Positions 37,320-47,668 are shown, counted from the first letter of the stretch. The stretch is DNA of 64,000 nucleotides from Candidatus Brocadiaceae bacterium S225 (GCA_007859995.1 SMSL01000003.1:1-64000); one strand, 5' to 3'. Notes: generated from the letters alone by a model not told the origin. Numbers and translations: made by a program.

Positions 37320-38246
37320 ATGAGAAAAAGTAAGAAACTTCCTTTTGTTTCTATTGTTATCCCAACACGAAATCGTAAGAAAGATATAGCTAAGTGTCTT
37401 TACTTTATTCGAAGGCTTGATTATCCAAACAAGAATATAGAGATTATTATATGGGACAATGGATCAACCGATAGTACACGGAAAGAGGTCAGTAGGATTT
37501 TTGCGGAGATGGAGAAGGAAGGATGGAAGAATCTGTGCATAATACAGAGCAACGTGAATCTGGGAGGTTTTACAACTCGTGATGAGTTGTTCAAACGTGT
37601 TGGCAGGGAGATGGCTTATGTCTTGAGTCTGGATGATGACGTATTTCTGCCCAGAGATAGTTTGACTCTACTGCTTGGGAGGCTTCAAGGAAACTCAAGG
37701 GCAGGCATTATTGGTCCTAGAACGGTATACGAGTCGAAACCAGACGAGATTGCTCACGGAGCTGGATTTGTAAATCTATGGATCGGGAAGTATAGTGATG
37801 TTGATATAGGTAGTCTGGTTGAATGTGATTATGTTATTGGATGTTGTATGCTTATAAAAAAGGAGGTAATCTCAGATGTAAAGGGTTTTGATAGAGATTA
37901 TTATACTTCGCATGCTGAAGTTGACTTCTGCCTGAGAGCGAAGAAGAAGGGATATAAGATTTTATATGACCCCGGCGTAATTGTCAGGCATGATGTAGCA
38001 AGAGGGGGTACAAAAACACCGGAGCGCATTTACTATCTTTACCGTAATAAATTGCTGGTTGTTCGAAAACATGCTTCACTGCTTCAAAAAGTGATAACGT
38101 TACCTTTATATACCGTTTTCTGGATACCGAAAATGATAATGGATTCTGTCCGATTCCACCGGAGAATTAAGCTGGATGAGTTGCTGATAATGTTCAAGGC
38201 GGTAAGGCACGCAATCATAAATCGTGTAGGTAAAGTAGATTTGTAA
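37320..38246 (+). CDS. Family GT2 glycosyltransferase
   Basis: The 308-residue enzyme has VSIVIPTRNRKKDIAKCLYF, IIIWDNGSTDSTRKEV, YVLSLDDDVFLPRDSL (metal site) and SHAEVDFCLRAKKKGYKIL, the E-x-D-x3-R catalytic-base pattern. A C-terminal hydrophobic patch may attach it to the membrane. It lies 9 bases after the preceding gene. Confidence 0.88.
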   Translation: MRKSKKLPFVSIVIPTRNRKKDIAKCLYFIRRLDYPNKNIEIIIWDNGSTDSTRKEVSRIFAEMEKEGWKNLCIIQSNVNLGGFTTRDELFKRVGREMAYVLSLDDDVFLPRDSLTLLLGRLQGNSRAGIIGPRTVYESKPDEIAHGAGFVNLWIGKYSDVDIGSLVECDYVIGCCMLIKKEVISDVKGFDRDYYTSHAEVDFCLRAKKKGYKILYDPGVIVRHDVARGGTKTPERIYYLYRNKLLVVRKHASLLQKVITLPLYTVFWIPKMIMDSVRFHRRIKLDELLIMFKAVRHAIINRVGKVDL

Positions 38247-38335
38247 AATTGAATCACATTAAAAAATCTCCTATTAGAGAAAATAATGGAACCTGGTGAA
38301 TTGCTTGTAATATTGTACTGTGAGACATTAACGCT

Positions 38336-39481
38336 ATGAAACATAATCTTCTGTATGTATTTGATAATATGGAGTTTGGTGGTGGAGAGAGGGTCTTCGC
38401 GCAGATAATTAACAGGTTATCCAGTAAAAAATATAAAATTATTGTAGCCTGTTTACCGACTGGGGCATTTATAAAAAAAATTGAAGGAAGCGGTGCTCAG
38501 ATTAAATCTGTTGATATGAGAAACAGATTCAACCCCGGAGTGATTTGGCAGTTGTCGAGTCTGATAAAAAGAGAGGGAGTGGATATTGTCCACAGCCAGG
38601 GGGCACGTGCAGATTTTTTTGCAAGGGTGGCGGCAAAACTGGCTGGAGCGCCCGTTGTTGTATCTACAGTTCCCATGCCTGTAAAAGGCTTTGATGTAAG
38701 TCCAATAAGGAAATTGATATACACCGCCTTTAACAGGTTCTCAGAACGGTTTGTGGACCGGTTCATGGTTGTTTCCGATGCTCTGGAGAAGATGATGATA
38801 GAGCAGCATAAGATTGACCCACAAAGGGTAGTTAAGATTTACAATGGGATAGAGAAGGAAGAATACTGTATATCAGATGAGGAGATTATGCTCGGACGGT
38901 TAAAATTCAGAATGGAATCAGGACTGGGAGAGGATGTGCCGGTTATTGGGGTTATAGGAAGATTGGTGTGGCAGAAGGGCTTTGAGTATTTTATTGAGGC
39001 AATACCAGAAGTGTTGAAAAAATTCAAAGAGGCAAGGTTTTTACTTGTTGGGGTGGGAGAGTTAAAAGATGTGTTAGAGGCAAAATGCAAGAGATTGAAG
39101 CTGGGAGATAAGATAATTTTTACCGGTTTCAGGAATGATATCAAGGATATTTTAGCTTCTATTGATGTATTCGTTATGCCTTCATTATTAGAGGGACTGC
39201 CTATGATACTCCTGGAGACAATGGCTATGGCAAAGCCAATAGTAGCCACTGATATTGATGGCATAAAAGAAGTATTGTATAACGGGGAAATGGGGTTGCT
39301 TGTACCGCCCAAAGACCCGAAGGCTTTATCCGGTGCTATAGTTGATATGCTTGTCCACAGGGATAAAGCATATCAGATGGGTATGGCCGCCAGGAAGATA
39401 GTAAAAGGAAAATTCGAGGTTGATATTATGGTTCAAAAGGTTGAAGATGTTTACGAGGAGCTGTTACAGCTTAGATCCTAA
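38336..39481 (+). CDS. Family GT4 glycosyltransferase
   Basis: The 381-residue GT-B enzyme has the N-terminal GGGERVFAQIINRLSSKKY, the acceptor segment VDIVHSQGARADFFARVAAK, the domain-linking IGVIGRLVWQKGFEYFIEAI, and PSLLEGLPMILLETMAMAKP (E-x7-E donor site). It is close in pattern to WcaL/GumH-type transferases. The sugar is unknown. Confidence 0.9.
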   Translation: MKHNLLYVFDNMEFGGGERVFAQIINRLSSKKYKIIVACLPTGAFIKKIEGSGAQIKSVDMRNRFNPGVIWQLSSLIKREGVDIVHSQGARADFFARVAAKLAGAPVVVSTVPMPVKGFDVSPIRKLIYTAFNRFSERFVDRFMVVSDALEKMMIEQHKIDPQRVVKIYNGIEKEEYCISDEEIMLGRLKFRMESGLGEDVPVIGVIGRLVWQKGFEYFIEAIPEVLKKFKEARFLLVGVGELKDVLEAKCKRLKLGDKIIFTGFRNDIKDILASIDVFVMPSLLEGLPMILLETMAMAKPIVATDIDGIKEVLYNGEMGLLVPPKDPKALSGAIVDMLVHRDKAYQMGMAARKIVKGKFEVDIMVQKVEDVYEELLQLRS

Positions 39482-39614
39482 GTAATAAAGGGAGGAAATG
39501 GCAAGGTCTCCTTTGTTTCCGACAGCATGAATGAGGTATGGCAGTCAAGAATCCCAACTCCCATACTTAATGGTACAGGTTTTATTTTTTTGTTCAATTA
39601 TGCAAGGATATTAA

Positions 39615-40682
39615 ATGAGGGAGAGACTCCTGGAATGGCTAGCGTGTCCTTTATGCCGTAAAAAACTAAAATTAGAAATTTTCCTGCAAGAGGAAAAAGA
39701 GATTATCGAGGGAACGTTGCAATGCTTATGTGGCCAGCAATTCCCGATCATTTCCGGTGTTCCAAGAATGTTGCATGGTACTTTAAAAAAGAATCTTGTA
39801 CGGATATATTCAAACTTTTTTCTTCGTTACCGGGACCAACTTGATGAAACCTTCGTGTCAGAAGAAGATGCCATGATAAGACACAAACAGAAAACAATAG
39901 ATCGATTCGGGTATGAGTGGACATATTTTAACGATTATGATTGTGACAACTTTATTGCGTTTATTGAGCCTTTACCGAAGAATTTCTTAAAAGGGAAGCT
40001 GGGACTGGATATTGGGTGTGGAGCCGGTCGTCATGCGGGTCAGGCTAGTAAGCAGGGAGCTGAGGTTGTTTGTGTTGATCTGTCAGAAGCGGTCGACATG
40101 GCCTACAAGAATAATATCGGTAATGAGCTTGTTCATGTTGTACAAAGTGATGTTTACAACCTTCCGTTCAATACCGGAAATTTTCAATTTATTTATAGTC
40201 TGGGGGTGTTACATCACCTGCCGGAACCCGAGCGCGGATATCAGGCTTTAATACCATTCCTGAGCGAGGGAGGTGCTTTGTTTATATGGCTATATGCATA
40301 TGCCCCTCGTAAAGTGACTTTAGAAATTCTACGGTCTGTTTCACAAAAACTCTCTAATAATAATATTCGGCGTATGGCTTATATGTGTAATTTGATCGAC
40401 TATGGTATATTTGTAAATATGTATCATCTTCTGTGTAACTTGCCTTTTTTAGGGAAATTGGCAAACCATGATACTTTTATACGTTTTAAAGAATACAAAG
40501 AGTACGGTTTTCGTGTTGGGTATATTGACTGGTTTGATCGTCTATCTGCACCCATTACTAATTTTTACAAAAAGAATGAAATGTGCAAATGGTTAACACG
40601 TAGTGGATTATCTGATACAAGGCTGCTGCCAGCTGGAGATTCGTGGTGGTGGCTCTACGGAGAAAAGGAAAATATAACATGA
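39615..40682 (+). CDS. Zinc-finger methyltransferase
   Basis: The 355-residue protein has an N-terminal Trm112-like zinc-ribbon (LLEWLACPLCRKKLKL, then CLCGQQFPIISGVPRML; cysteines at about 11, 14, 38 and 40). It is followed by a class I methyltransferase with LGLDIGCGAGRHAGQA, VVCVDLSEAVDMAYK and FIYSLGVLHHLPEPERGYQA. It should methylate a glycan or its lipid carrier. Its TGA overlaps the start of the next gene (ATGA). Confidence 0.83.
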   Translation: MRERLLEWLACPLCRKKLKLEIFLQEEKEIIEGTLQCLCGQQFPIISGVPRMLHGTLKKNLVRIYSNFFLRYRDQLDETFVSEEDAMIRHKQKTIDRFGYEWTYFNDYDCDNFIAFIEPLPKNFLKGKLGLDIGCGAGRHAGQASKQGAEVVCVDLSEAVDMAYKNNIGNELVHVVQSDVYNLPFNTGNFQFIYSLGVLHHLPEPERGYQALIPFLSEGGALFIWLYAYAPRKVTLEILRSVSQKLSNNNIRRMAYMCNLIDYGIFVNMYHLLCNLPFLGKLANHDTFIRFKEYKEYGFRVGYIDWFDRLSAPITNFYKKNEMCKWLTRSGLSDTRLLPAGDSWWWLYGEKENIT

Positions 40683-41809
40683 ACCTTTTGGTGGTTGGGG
40701 CGGATTTCTCGCCATACAGTGGTGGGATTGGTACTTACACTAAGGAATTAGCTACTTCCCTTACGCGAAAAAACCAGGTTATTATTCTAGCAAATGGAAT
40801 TCCCAATTCCAAGGCATTTGACCATGACTGTCCTTTCCAAATAATTCGTACTCCATCACTTCCTGTTCTACGTCACCTGGCATTTTTAATATATATTCCA
40901 TGGATACTCAGGAGATATCACATTGATGCTGTATTGCATGTTGTCTGGACTACCGCGCTGATCAGTCATTTATGGTACTACTTAATGCCAGCACCCTATT
41001 TTATCTGTGTTCATGGCTCAGAGTGTTGCGATGACACATTGACATTGCGGAGGCGTTTAAAAGGTTACCTGGGAAAATGGAGGCTTGCCGCTCTTCAAAA
41101 AGTCAAAGGAATTTTTCCTGTGAGCAATTACAGTGCTCGTTTGGTAATGTCTCTGGGAATTGAACAAAGCCGTATTGAGGTGATATTAAATGGTGTAAAC
41201 ACACAGCGGTTTAAGCCTGTTATAAATCATCAAAAGAAGAATAGACAGAGAAAATTACTTACAGTAGCACGTTTGGACTTGCATAAAGGGCATGATCGTG
41301 TGCTTGAGGCCTTGGTGATACTTAAAGCACAGGGTATTACGCCTCGATATATCATAGTGGGCCAGGGAGATGAGGAAGGCCGATTGAGAAAAATGGTAAA
41401 AATACTTGGCTTGGAAAATCAGGTAGAATTTACGGGTTTTATTTCTGGGAATCATTTACCACCCATGTATAATTCTTGCGATATTTATGTTATGGCCAGC
41501 AGGGAGATACCGGGACGTTTGGATCTTATTGAAGGATTTGGTATTTCTTTCCTGGAGGCCAGCGCCAGCGGGCTTCCTGTGGTGGCTGGAGATTCTGGTG
41601 GTGTTTCTGATGCTGTACAGCATGGGGAAACCGGCCTATTAGTAAACCCGGATAACCCGGCGGATATTGCATCGGCAATAAAGTGTTTGCTTGCTGACGC
41701 CAATTTTGCAAGACGGCTGGGGGATGAAGGTCGCCGGTGGGCTGAAGCACAGATGAGTTGGGAACATGTGGCCAAACGTATGGTTAATGCTATGCAAAGG
41801 ATGATGTAA
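40679..41809 (+). CDS. Family GT4 glycosyltransferase
   Basis: The 376-residue enzyme begins MNLLVVGADFSPYSGGIGTY, with the usual GGIGTY N-terminal loop, and has LLTVARLDLHKGHDRVLEAL, YIIVGQGDEEGRLRKM and LIEGFGISFLEASASGLPVV with the E-x7-E site. I start at 40679, where ATG overlaps the previous stop codon; the open frame continues 12 codons upstream inside the methyltransferase gene. Confidence 0.88.
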   Translation: MNLLVVGADFSPYSGGIGTYTKELATSLTRKNQVIILANGIPNSKAFDHDCPFQIIRTPSLPVLRHLAFLIYIPWILRRYHIDAVLHVVWTTALISHLWYYLMPAPYFICVHGSECCDDTLTLRRRLKGYLGKWRLAALQKVKGIFPVSNYSARLVMSLGIEQSRIEVILNGVNTQRFKPVINHQKKNRQRKLLTVARLDLHKGHDRVLEALVILKAQGITPRYIIVGQGDEEGRLRKMVKILGLENQVEFTGFISGNHLPPMYNSCDIYVMASREIPGRLDLIEGFGISFLEASASGLPVVAGDSGGVSDAVQHGETGLLVNPDNPADIASAIKCLLADANFARRLGDEGRRWAEAQMSWEHVAKRMVNAMQRMM

Positions 41810-41835
41810 ATGGATAATCATATATTTTCTTTTAA

Positions 41836-41904
41836 CACAGAGGCGCGGAGAAAAGCAAAAGACAAAAAACATAGACTCGCACAAGGTCACGGAGGCATAA
41901 ATTT
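41836..41904. repeat. Intergenic repeat fragment (CACAGAGGCGCGGAGA family)
   Basis: AACACAGAGGCGCGGAGAAA then AGCAAAAGACAA resembles the dispersed repeat at 52-96 and 5851-5890, and the GCAGAGCCGCAAAGAACGC element near 43957. No protein is encoded. Confidence 0.5.
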
Positions 41905-41965
41905 ATGAATTTTATTAGCAAACTCGTTATTTGGTTAAAGTAAATTCCTTAAGGATAGCAACAAT

Positions 41966-43909
41966 ATGTGTGGCATTTGTGGCAAACTAAGTTATGGAGG
42001 AGTACAAGTTGATGAGACACTTCTGAGGAAAATGTGCAGATCTCTTTTTTATCGAGGGCCTGATGATGAAGGTGTTTTTGTCAGTTCAAACTCAAAATCT
42101 CAAAATTCAAAGGTGCAAGTTGGTTTGGGACATACCCGTCTCAGTGTTATTGACCTTTCAGATGCCGGTCATCAACCAATGTGTAATGAGGAAAAAACTA
42201 TCTGGCTGGTCTGTAATGGCGAAATATATAATTTTGAGGAAATCAGGACTGAGTTAAAGGAGAAGGGGCATAGATTCAGAAGTAATACGGATTCGGAGGT
42301 TATCATACACTTATACGAAGAAGAAGGGATTGATTGTTTGAAAAGGCTTAATGGAATGTTTGCCTTTTGTATATGGGATGAACGTTTGCAGAAACTCTGG
42401 CTATGTCGGGATAGACTTGGAATTAAACCGCTTGTCTATTATTGGGACGGGGAGACATTAATCTTTTCTTCAGAAATAAAGGGTATACTTTGTGATAGTA
42501 ATGTGAGAAAAGAAATTGATTGGACTGCTTTGGATTTGTATTTGACTTTCAATTATATCCCAGCGCCAAAAACTATTTTTGAAAATATACGAAAACTTGA
42601 ACCAGGATATTATCTTCTGGCAGAAAGAAAAACGGTAGTAACCAGGAAATATTGGGATATTGATACAGATATTACCCATCTGCAAGGTAAACCGGACAGA
42701 AGCTCTGATCAAATAGGTTTTTATAAAGAGAGATTATATGAGTTAATGGAAAACTCAGTACAGAAAAGGATGATATCGGATGTTCAGTTAGGCGCCTTTT
42801 TGAGTGGGGGTATAGATTCCAGTATTATTGTTGGCCTTATGGCCAGAAATTCTGAAAGGCCGGTCAAGACTTTCTCTATTGGTTATAAAGATATGCCGCT
42901 CTTTGATGAAACAAAGTATGCAAGAGAAGTGGCCACGTTTAATAAAACTGAACATTACGAGTTTAAGTTGAATTATAAAGATATACTTGACTCATTTCCA
43001 GATGTCCTGGAAACATTGGATGAACCATTTGCCGATTCGTCAGCCGTCCCGACATACATAGTTTCCCGGGAGACTAAACGGCATGTTACCGTAGCACTGG
43101 CAGGAGACGGAGCGGATGAGTTATTTGCAGGCTATCGAATGTATCAGGGAGAGTACATGGCAAAGTACTACTCAGTATTACCTCGCATAATAAAGGAAAA
43201 GATAATAGGACCTTTTACAAATTTCCTTCCTGACTCCAGAGACAGGAAATATTCAGAATACATGAGAAGGTTCAAGAAATTTACCAAAGGTATGAGTGTC
43301 TCCCTTGCAGAAAGATTTTACGGTTGGCAGGAAATATTTCCATTTAATACAAGACGGCAGTTGATCAAAAAGCATCTCCGGGATAAGATATCTTTTCAGA
43401 CAGGTCAGGAAATTATTTCTCAAAAGTTAGATAAGTTTACCGGTGATAATATTAACAGAATGCTTTATGTAGATGTTAAAAACTCCCTTCCAGGAGATAT
43501 GTTGACAAAAGTTGACTTGATGAGCATGAGAAATTCACTGGAAGTAAGGGCCCCTTTTTTAGACCATGAAATAGTTGAATTTGCCTTCAAAATGGAAGGA
43601 GAGGTTAAACTAAAAGGACTGAAAAGGAAATACATTTTAATAGAAACGTTTAAAAATATACTACCGCCTATGCTGCATAATAGGGCAAAATGGGGTTTTG
43701 AGATGCCAATCGGGGCCTGGCTCAAAAATGAATTGAAATTTCTCATAGATGAATTTCTGTCCAAGGACGTTATTAATAAACAGAATATTTTTGAATATGA
43801 GGTAATTGATTGTATGATTAAAAAACATTTGAGTAATAAGGTGGATTATTCGTGGCATCTGTGGAATTTGATTGTTTTTCAGCATTGGTTTAAGAGGTAC
43901 TTTCAATAA
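41966..43909 (+). CDS. asnB: Asparagine-synthase-type amidotransferase
   Basis: The 647-residue protein has the class II glutaminase domain (MCGICG with catalytic Cys2, RGPDDEG, LGHTRLSVIDLS, CNGEIYNF) and a C-terminal synthetase domain with the pyrophosphate loop LSGGIDSS and VALAGDGADELFAGY. AsnB-like enzymes in exopolysaccharide loci are thought to amidate sugar carboxylates rather than make free asparagine. The context favours that reading, but true asparagine synthesis cannot be excluded from sequence alone. Confidence 0.88.
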   Translation: MCGICGKLSYGGVQVDETLLRKMCRSLFYRGPDDEGVFVSSNSKSQNSKVQVGLGHTRLSVIDLSDAGHQPMCNEEKTIWLVCNGEIYNFEEIRTELKEKGHRFRSNTDSEVIIHLYEEEGIDCLKRLNGMFAFCIWDERLQKLWLCRDRLGIKPLVYYWDGETLIFSSEIKGILCDSNVRKEIDWTALDLYLTFNYIPAPKTIFENIRKLEPGYYLLAERKTVVTRKYWDIDTDITHLQGKPDRSSDQIGFYKERLYELMENSVQKRMISDVQLGAFLSGGIDSSIIVGLMARNSERPVKTFSIGYKDMPLFDETKYAREVATFNKTEHYEFKLNYKDILDSFPDVLETLDEPFADSSAVPTYIVSRETKRHVTVALAGDGADELFAGYRMYQGEYMAKYYSVLPRIIKEKIIGPFTNFLPDSRDRKYSEYMRRFKKFTKGMSVSLAERFYGWQEIFPFNTRRQLIKKHLRDKISFQTGQEIISQKLDKFTGDNINRMLYVDVKNSLPGDMLTKVDLMSMRNSLEVRAPFLDHEIVEFAFKMEGEVKLKGLKRKYILIETFKNILPPMLHNRAKWGFEMPIGAWLKNELKFLIDEFLSKDVINKQNIFEYEVIDCMIKKHLSNKVDYSWHLWNLIVFQHWFKRYFQ

Positions 43910-44259
43910 TTTCCGTTTTAATCTTTGTGCATTAGAACCTTTAATATCTTATTTTCACGCAGAGCCGCAAAGAACGCCTGGAAAACGCACTATCTCTCAC
44001 AAAGAGGATATGTTAAAGGGTGAAGGACTAAAGGAACAATACTAAGAGAAATAATCCTTTGCATGATGACGGGGCATACGCAGAAGCCTGTGTGACAGGG
44101 TAGCTCTATTGTGAGATCTCCATGCTGCTTATAACTATTGATTTGGATTGTGAACATTTATTCTAGAGCACAAAAAGGTAAAAGTTTTTTAACCCGTTAC
44201 GTTCTTGGCGTCTGGTTAGCATGAGGATTAGTAATTTAAAAATTATTGATTAGACGGCT
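43910..44259. other. 350-bp intergenic region with repeat fragment
   Basis: Near 43954 is TTTTCACGCAGAGCCGCAAA then GAACGCC, a member of the family also seen downstream of atpR. The rest is A/T-rich, with TTCTTGGCGTCTGG near 44204. No ORF, promoter or terminator stands out. Confidence 0.5.
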
Positions 44260-45471
44260 TTGAAAAAAACAAGAATCATACATATTATCACTCGCCTCGA
44301 TAAAGGAGGCTCTGCTGAAACTACTTTTCAAACAGTTTATTTGCTGAACCACAAAAAGTATGAATTATTTCTCATCCGTGGTCTTTCAGAGGAATCTAAC
44401 ATGAGCAATATGGAAAGAGAGTCAGTAGAACGGGATTTGTCTCGGGCAGAGGCTAAAAGTATTAAAGTATTTGCTTTGCCCTCACTGGTACGACGTTTAT
44501 CGTTTAAGAACGATCTTCTGGCATTTTTTAGTATCTACCGATTAATAAAACGAATAAGGCCTCACATCGTTCATACACATACATCTAAGGCAGGATTGTT
44601 AGGCCGACTGGCTGCCTTTTTGGCTGGGGTGCCGGTAATTATACATACCCCTCATGGACACGTATTCCATAGTTATTATGGCCCTTTTATGACGAGAATA
44701 TTTGTAATAGCGGAGAGAATTTTATCATCCATGACTGACAAAATTGCTGCATTAACGAATAGGGAAAGAGATGAACACTTGGAACAGGGAGTAGCTTCTA
44801 TTGAGAAATATACTATTATACACAGTGGTGTAATGCTGCAACAAATAATGAATATGAATATTGATGTTAAAACAGGAAAGAAGGAATTCGGTATTCCTGA
44901 AAACAGTAACGTAATAGGAGTGGTTGGCAGGTTAGTTCCTATCAAGGGACATAAATATCTGATTTCTGCTGCAAAAAGGATTATTAAAGAATTCGACAAT
45001 ACGGTTTTTATGTTTGTTGGAGACGGTTATTTAGAATCAAGACTTGAGAAACAGGCAGAAGCTCTTGGGATAAGAAAAAATATCATTTTTGCCGGATGGA
45101 GAAATGATGTAATTGAGGTACTTGACCTCTTCGACATTCTTGTTTTACCTTCTCTGAACGAAGGAATGGGGAAGGTATTGATTGAAGGAATGGCCTTAGG
45201 CAAACCAATCGTTGCTAGTCGTGTTGGGGGGATAATTGATTTGGTGAAGAACGGGGATAACGGGATACTTGTATCTCCAAGAGATTCTGATGCATTGGGG
45301 GAAGCAATATTAACACTTATCAGAAACAAAAAGCTTGCTCAAGGATTAGGTGAATATGGCAAAGATAATATTTCTCCTGAATATGATACATTCGTCATGA
45401 TAAGGCAAATAGAGGATTTGTATGAAAGGCTGCTGAGTAAATTTACTTCCTCGGGCCGCCAGTTTACGTAG
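44260..45471 (+). CDS. Family GT4 glycosyltransferase
   Basis: The 403-residue enzyme has IIHIITRLDKGGSAETTFQT, HIVHTHTSKAGLLGRLAAFL, VIGVVGRLVPIKGHKYLISA, FMFVGDGYL and PSLNEGMGKVLIEGMALGKP with the E-x7-E donor site. It is close to transferases that start or extend capsule chains. The start is TTG without a clear ribosome-binding site. Confidence 0.88.
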   Translation: MKKTRIIHIITRLDKGGSAETTFQTVYLLNHKKYELFLIRGLSEESNMSNMERESVERDLSRAEAKSIKVFALPSLVRRLSFKNDLLAFFSIYRLIKRIRPHIVHTHTSKAGLLGRLAAFLAGVPVIIHTPHGHVFHSYYGPFMTRIFVIAERILSSMTDKIAALTNRERDEHLEQGVASIEKYTIIHSGVMLQQIMNMNIDVKTGKKEFGIPENSNVIGVVGRLVPIKGHKYLISAAKRIIKEFDNTVFMFVGDGYLESRLEKQAEALGIRKNIIFAGWRNDVIEVLDLFDILVLPSLNEGMGKVLIEGMALGKPIVASRVGGIIDLVKNGDNGILVSPRDSDALGEAILTLIRNKKLAQGLGEYGKDNISPEYDTFVMIRQIEDLYERLLSKFTSSGRQFT

Positions 45472-45504
45472 GTTTGCGATGCAAGCATATTTTAATGCAT
45501 ATGA

Positions 45505-45585
45505 GGAAATTCAATGTTGCCACCAAGTTACTAAATTGTCAGGATTTTTCTTTGTGTCCTGGTGTCTTAGTGGTGAAAAAGCGAT
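45505..45585. repeat. Intergenic repeat fragment (GTGTCCTGGTGTCTTAGTGG)
   Basis: TTTCTTTGTGTCCTGGTGTC then TTAGTGGTGAAA near 45546-45579 is the pattern of short dispersed repeats seen in many environmental bacterial genomes. It shares the repeated GTGTC spacing but has no coding content. Confidence 0.4.
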
Positions 45586-45597
45586 GAAGGACATTTG

Positions 45598-47052
45598 ATG
45601 TTAAAAAGGATAATATGTATTCTCTTTCTTGGATTAGTTTCTGTTACTTTCTGTATAAAAAGTGGCCTTGGTGAAAGCTATCAACAGGTTGCCGGTCTTA
45701 TCGACTTACGTACAACGTACAGCGATGGCGCTCATGATTTAGACTTCCTTATCGCTCTTGCAAAAAAGAGAGGGTTTGATCTGCTTTTTATCAACGATCA
45801 TGACCGTATGACTATGGAATATGGTATCTTTCCTCTTAAAAATATCATTAGGAAAAGAGAAGAGCTGCCTTCTATTAATAGTAGAGGTGTGGAAAAATAT
45901 CTTCAAGGTATTAAACTGGCGGCTCAACAACATCCGGAAATTATCTTAATCCCAGGATCTGAAACAGCACCTTTTTACTATTGGACTGGCAGCCCTTTTA
46001 AGGGCAATCTCACTGCTCATAACTGGGAAAGACATCTACTCATCCTGGGTTTGGAGAAACCGCAAGATTACAAAAATCTTCCTGTACTCCACAACGGGTT
46101 TTCCACTCGGTATTCTAAGCAATTATTACCAATAAGTATTGCCTTTCTGGTTCTTATGCCTCTGGGTTTCATTTTAGCGCTTAAAAAGGGTTATTTCAGG
46201 ATACTTGGCATAGTTATTTTAGTAAATGCCTCCTTAATGTTGATAGAATTTCATCCCTTCAAAAGTTCCCTTTTTGATCAATACAGTGGTGATCAGGGTT
46301 ACTTACCTTATCAAGAACTGATTGATTACGTTGGAGATAAAGGAGGAATGACCTTCTGGACACATCCGGAAGCCGGGGCTGGTGTGAATGCTCGAAAAGG
46401 GCCCATTACAGTAAAGACACCAAAACATCCGGAATCACTGTTAATGACAAGGGGATACACCGGGTTTGCAACAATTTATGGAACCTGGACTACGGTTACA
46501 GAACCGGGTAAAGAGTGGGACAGGGTATTACTTGAATACTGCCGTGGAGAAAGGAATGCACCTGCCTGGGGTATATCAACTGCGGACTATCATAAGGAAG
46601 GAGGGTCGGGAAGGTTAGGGGATTTCCCCACGGTCTTCCTGGTGAAGAAGAGGACAAGAGAGGAAGTCCTTTCTGCTATCAAACAGGGCAGAATGTATGC
46701 ATGCAGGACTAAAGGAGAAAACTTTCGCAGGTTTGTATTGGAAGATTTTTCTGTTTCAGACTCTTTATCGGCAACCAGTGCTATTATGGGAAATACTATT
46801 ATATTAGATAATAACCCAAAAATAAGTATTAAGATCTCCTCATCAGACAAAGGAAATCATGCAATCAATGTAAGGCTTATCCGTTCGGGTGAGTTGATAA
46901 ATACCTTTACCGGAACTACGCCGTTTGTGGTTAATTTCGAAGATGGTTATGTTAATCTGGAGAAACAAATTTATTATCGTGTTGATATTCCCGGCACGTT
47001 GGTTTCTAACCCTATCTTTGTGACGTTCAGCCGGGAGGAAGAGGAAAAGTAG
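45598..47052 (+). CDS. PHP-domain-like protein with internal membrane helices, HxH motif lost
   Basis: The 484-residue protein has a signal peptide, then LIDLRTTYSDGAHDLDFLIA and LLFINDHDRM. The first resembles the PHP start, DLHxHTxxSDG, but the two metal-binding His are replaced (DLRTT). Later segments GSETAPFYYW, TFWTHPEAGAG and WGISTADYHKEG supply other expected metal residues. Two membrane helices (about 181-217) interrupt the domain. PHP proteins are phosphoesterases; activity here is doubtful. I start at the ATG at 45598, preceded by GAAGGA, rather than the TTG three bases earlier. It is the last plus-strand gene before the convergent minus-strand block. Confidence 0.65.
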   Translation: MLKRIICILFLGLVSVTFCIKSGLGESYQQVAGLIDLRTTYSDGAHDLDFLIALAKKRGFDLLFINDHDRMTMEYGIFPLKNIIRKREELPSINSRGVEKYLQGIKLAAQQHPEIILIPGSETAPFYYWTGSPFKGNLTAHNWERHLLILGLEKPQDYKNLPVLHNGFSTRYSKQLLPISIAFLVLMPLGFILALKKGYFRILGIVILVNASLMLIEFHPFKSSLFDQYSGDQGYLPYQELIDYVGDKGGMTFWTHPEAGAGVNARKGPITVKTPKHPESLLMTRGYTGFATIYGTWTTVTEPGKEWDRVLLEYCRGERNAPAWGISTADYHKEGGSGRLGDFPTVFLVKKRTREEVLSAIKQGRMYACRTKGENFRRFVLEDFSVSDSLSATSAIMGNTIILDNNPKISIKISSSDKGNHAINVRLIRSGELINTFTGTTPFVVNFEDGYVNLEKQIYYRVDIPGTLVSNPIFVTFSREEEEK

Positions 47053-47207
47053 CAATACTATTTGCAGAAGGGTTATCCTATTTGTGATCTGGCGTCAAAC
47101 GCTGGTCTTTATTAAATTATAACAGCTTAATGAAATTCGGCTTTTAGTATTATTAACAACTATTAAACTGTTTTATTGTTTTTTTCTGTGCTGTTTACCT
47201 GTTGCTA

Positions 47208-47633
47208 TTACCTGTTCATTGCTTTTTCCTGTTCAATTCGCTTGCTCTCAAGCTGCAACAGCCTTTTCTTTTTCTCTTGTTGAATATTTCTTTGTGCCCT
47301 GGTTTTATTCCGTTTTTCCTTTATTTCAGTTTGACTGGACTGCCATCTGCTTCTATCCCAGGTTTTCTCCCATTGGAAATCTGGATGTTCTTTCTGGAGT
47401 TTTTCTACATCCCTGTCTGTAAGCCCGGTTTTCCTATGGATAGTTCTAAGGTTCTTGTCCAATATTGCTTCCATACTTTTTACCCTCTCAAAATTATAAA
47501 CTCCGGCAGTAAAAATTAACGCTACTATTGCACAAATTATTCCAATTATTAGTACAAAAACAACATTGTTTTTTATCCACCATTTAAATCGTTTCCGATT
47601 GGTGACATATTCGTGTCTCTTTTTCAGCTCCAT
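47208..47633 (-). CDS. Single-pass membrane protein with coiled-coil tail, unknown function
   Basis: The 141-residue protein has a basic N-terminus, one membrane helix (about 24-47, VVFVLIIGIICAIVALIF) and a long, charged, helical C-terminus rich in Arg, Lys, Gln and Glu. No family is recognised. It is the last gene of the minus-strand block and converges with the plus-strand gene that ends at 47052. Its position next to the ligase suggests a structural role in the export apparatus, but this is speculation. Confidence 0.5.
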   Translation of the reverse strand: MELKKRHEYVTNRKRFKWWIKNNVVFVLIIGIICAIVALIFTAGVYNFERVKSMEAILDKNLRTIHRKTGLTDRDVEKLQKEHPDFQWEKTWDRSRWQSSQTEIKEKRNKTRAQRNIQQEKKKRLLQLESKRIEQEKAMNR

Positions 47634-47668
47634 ATTAGAATTCCTTATCCAAATTCATTTTCTGGTAC

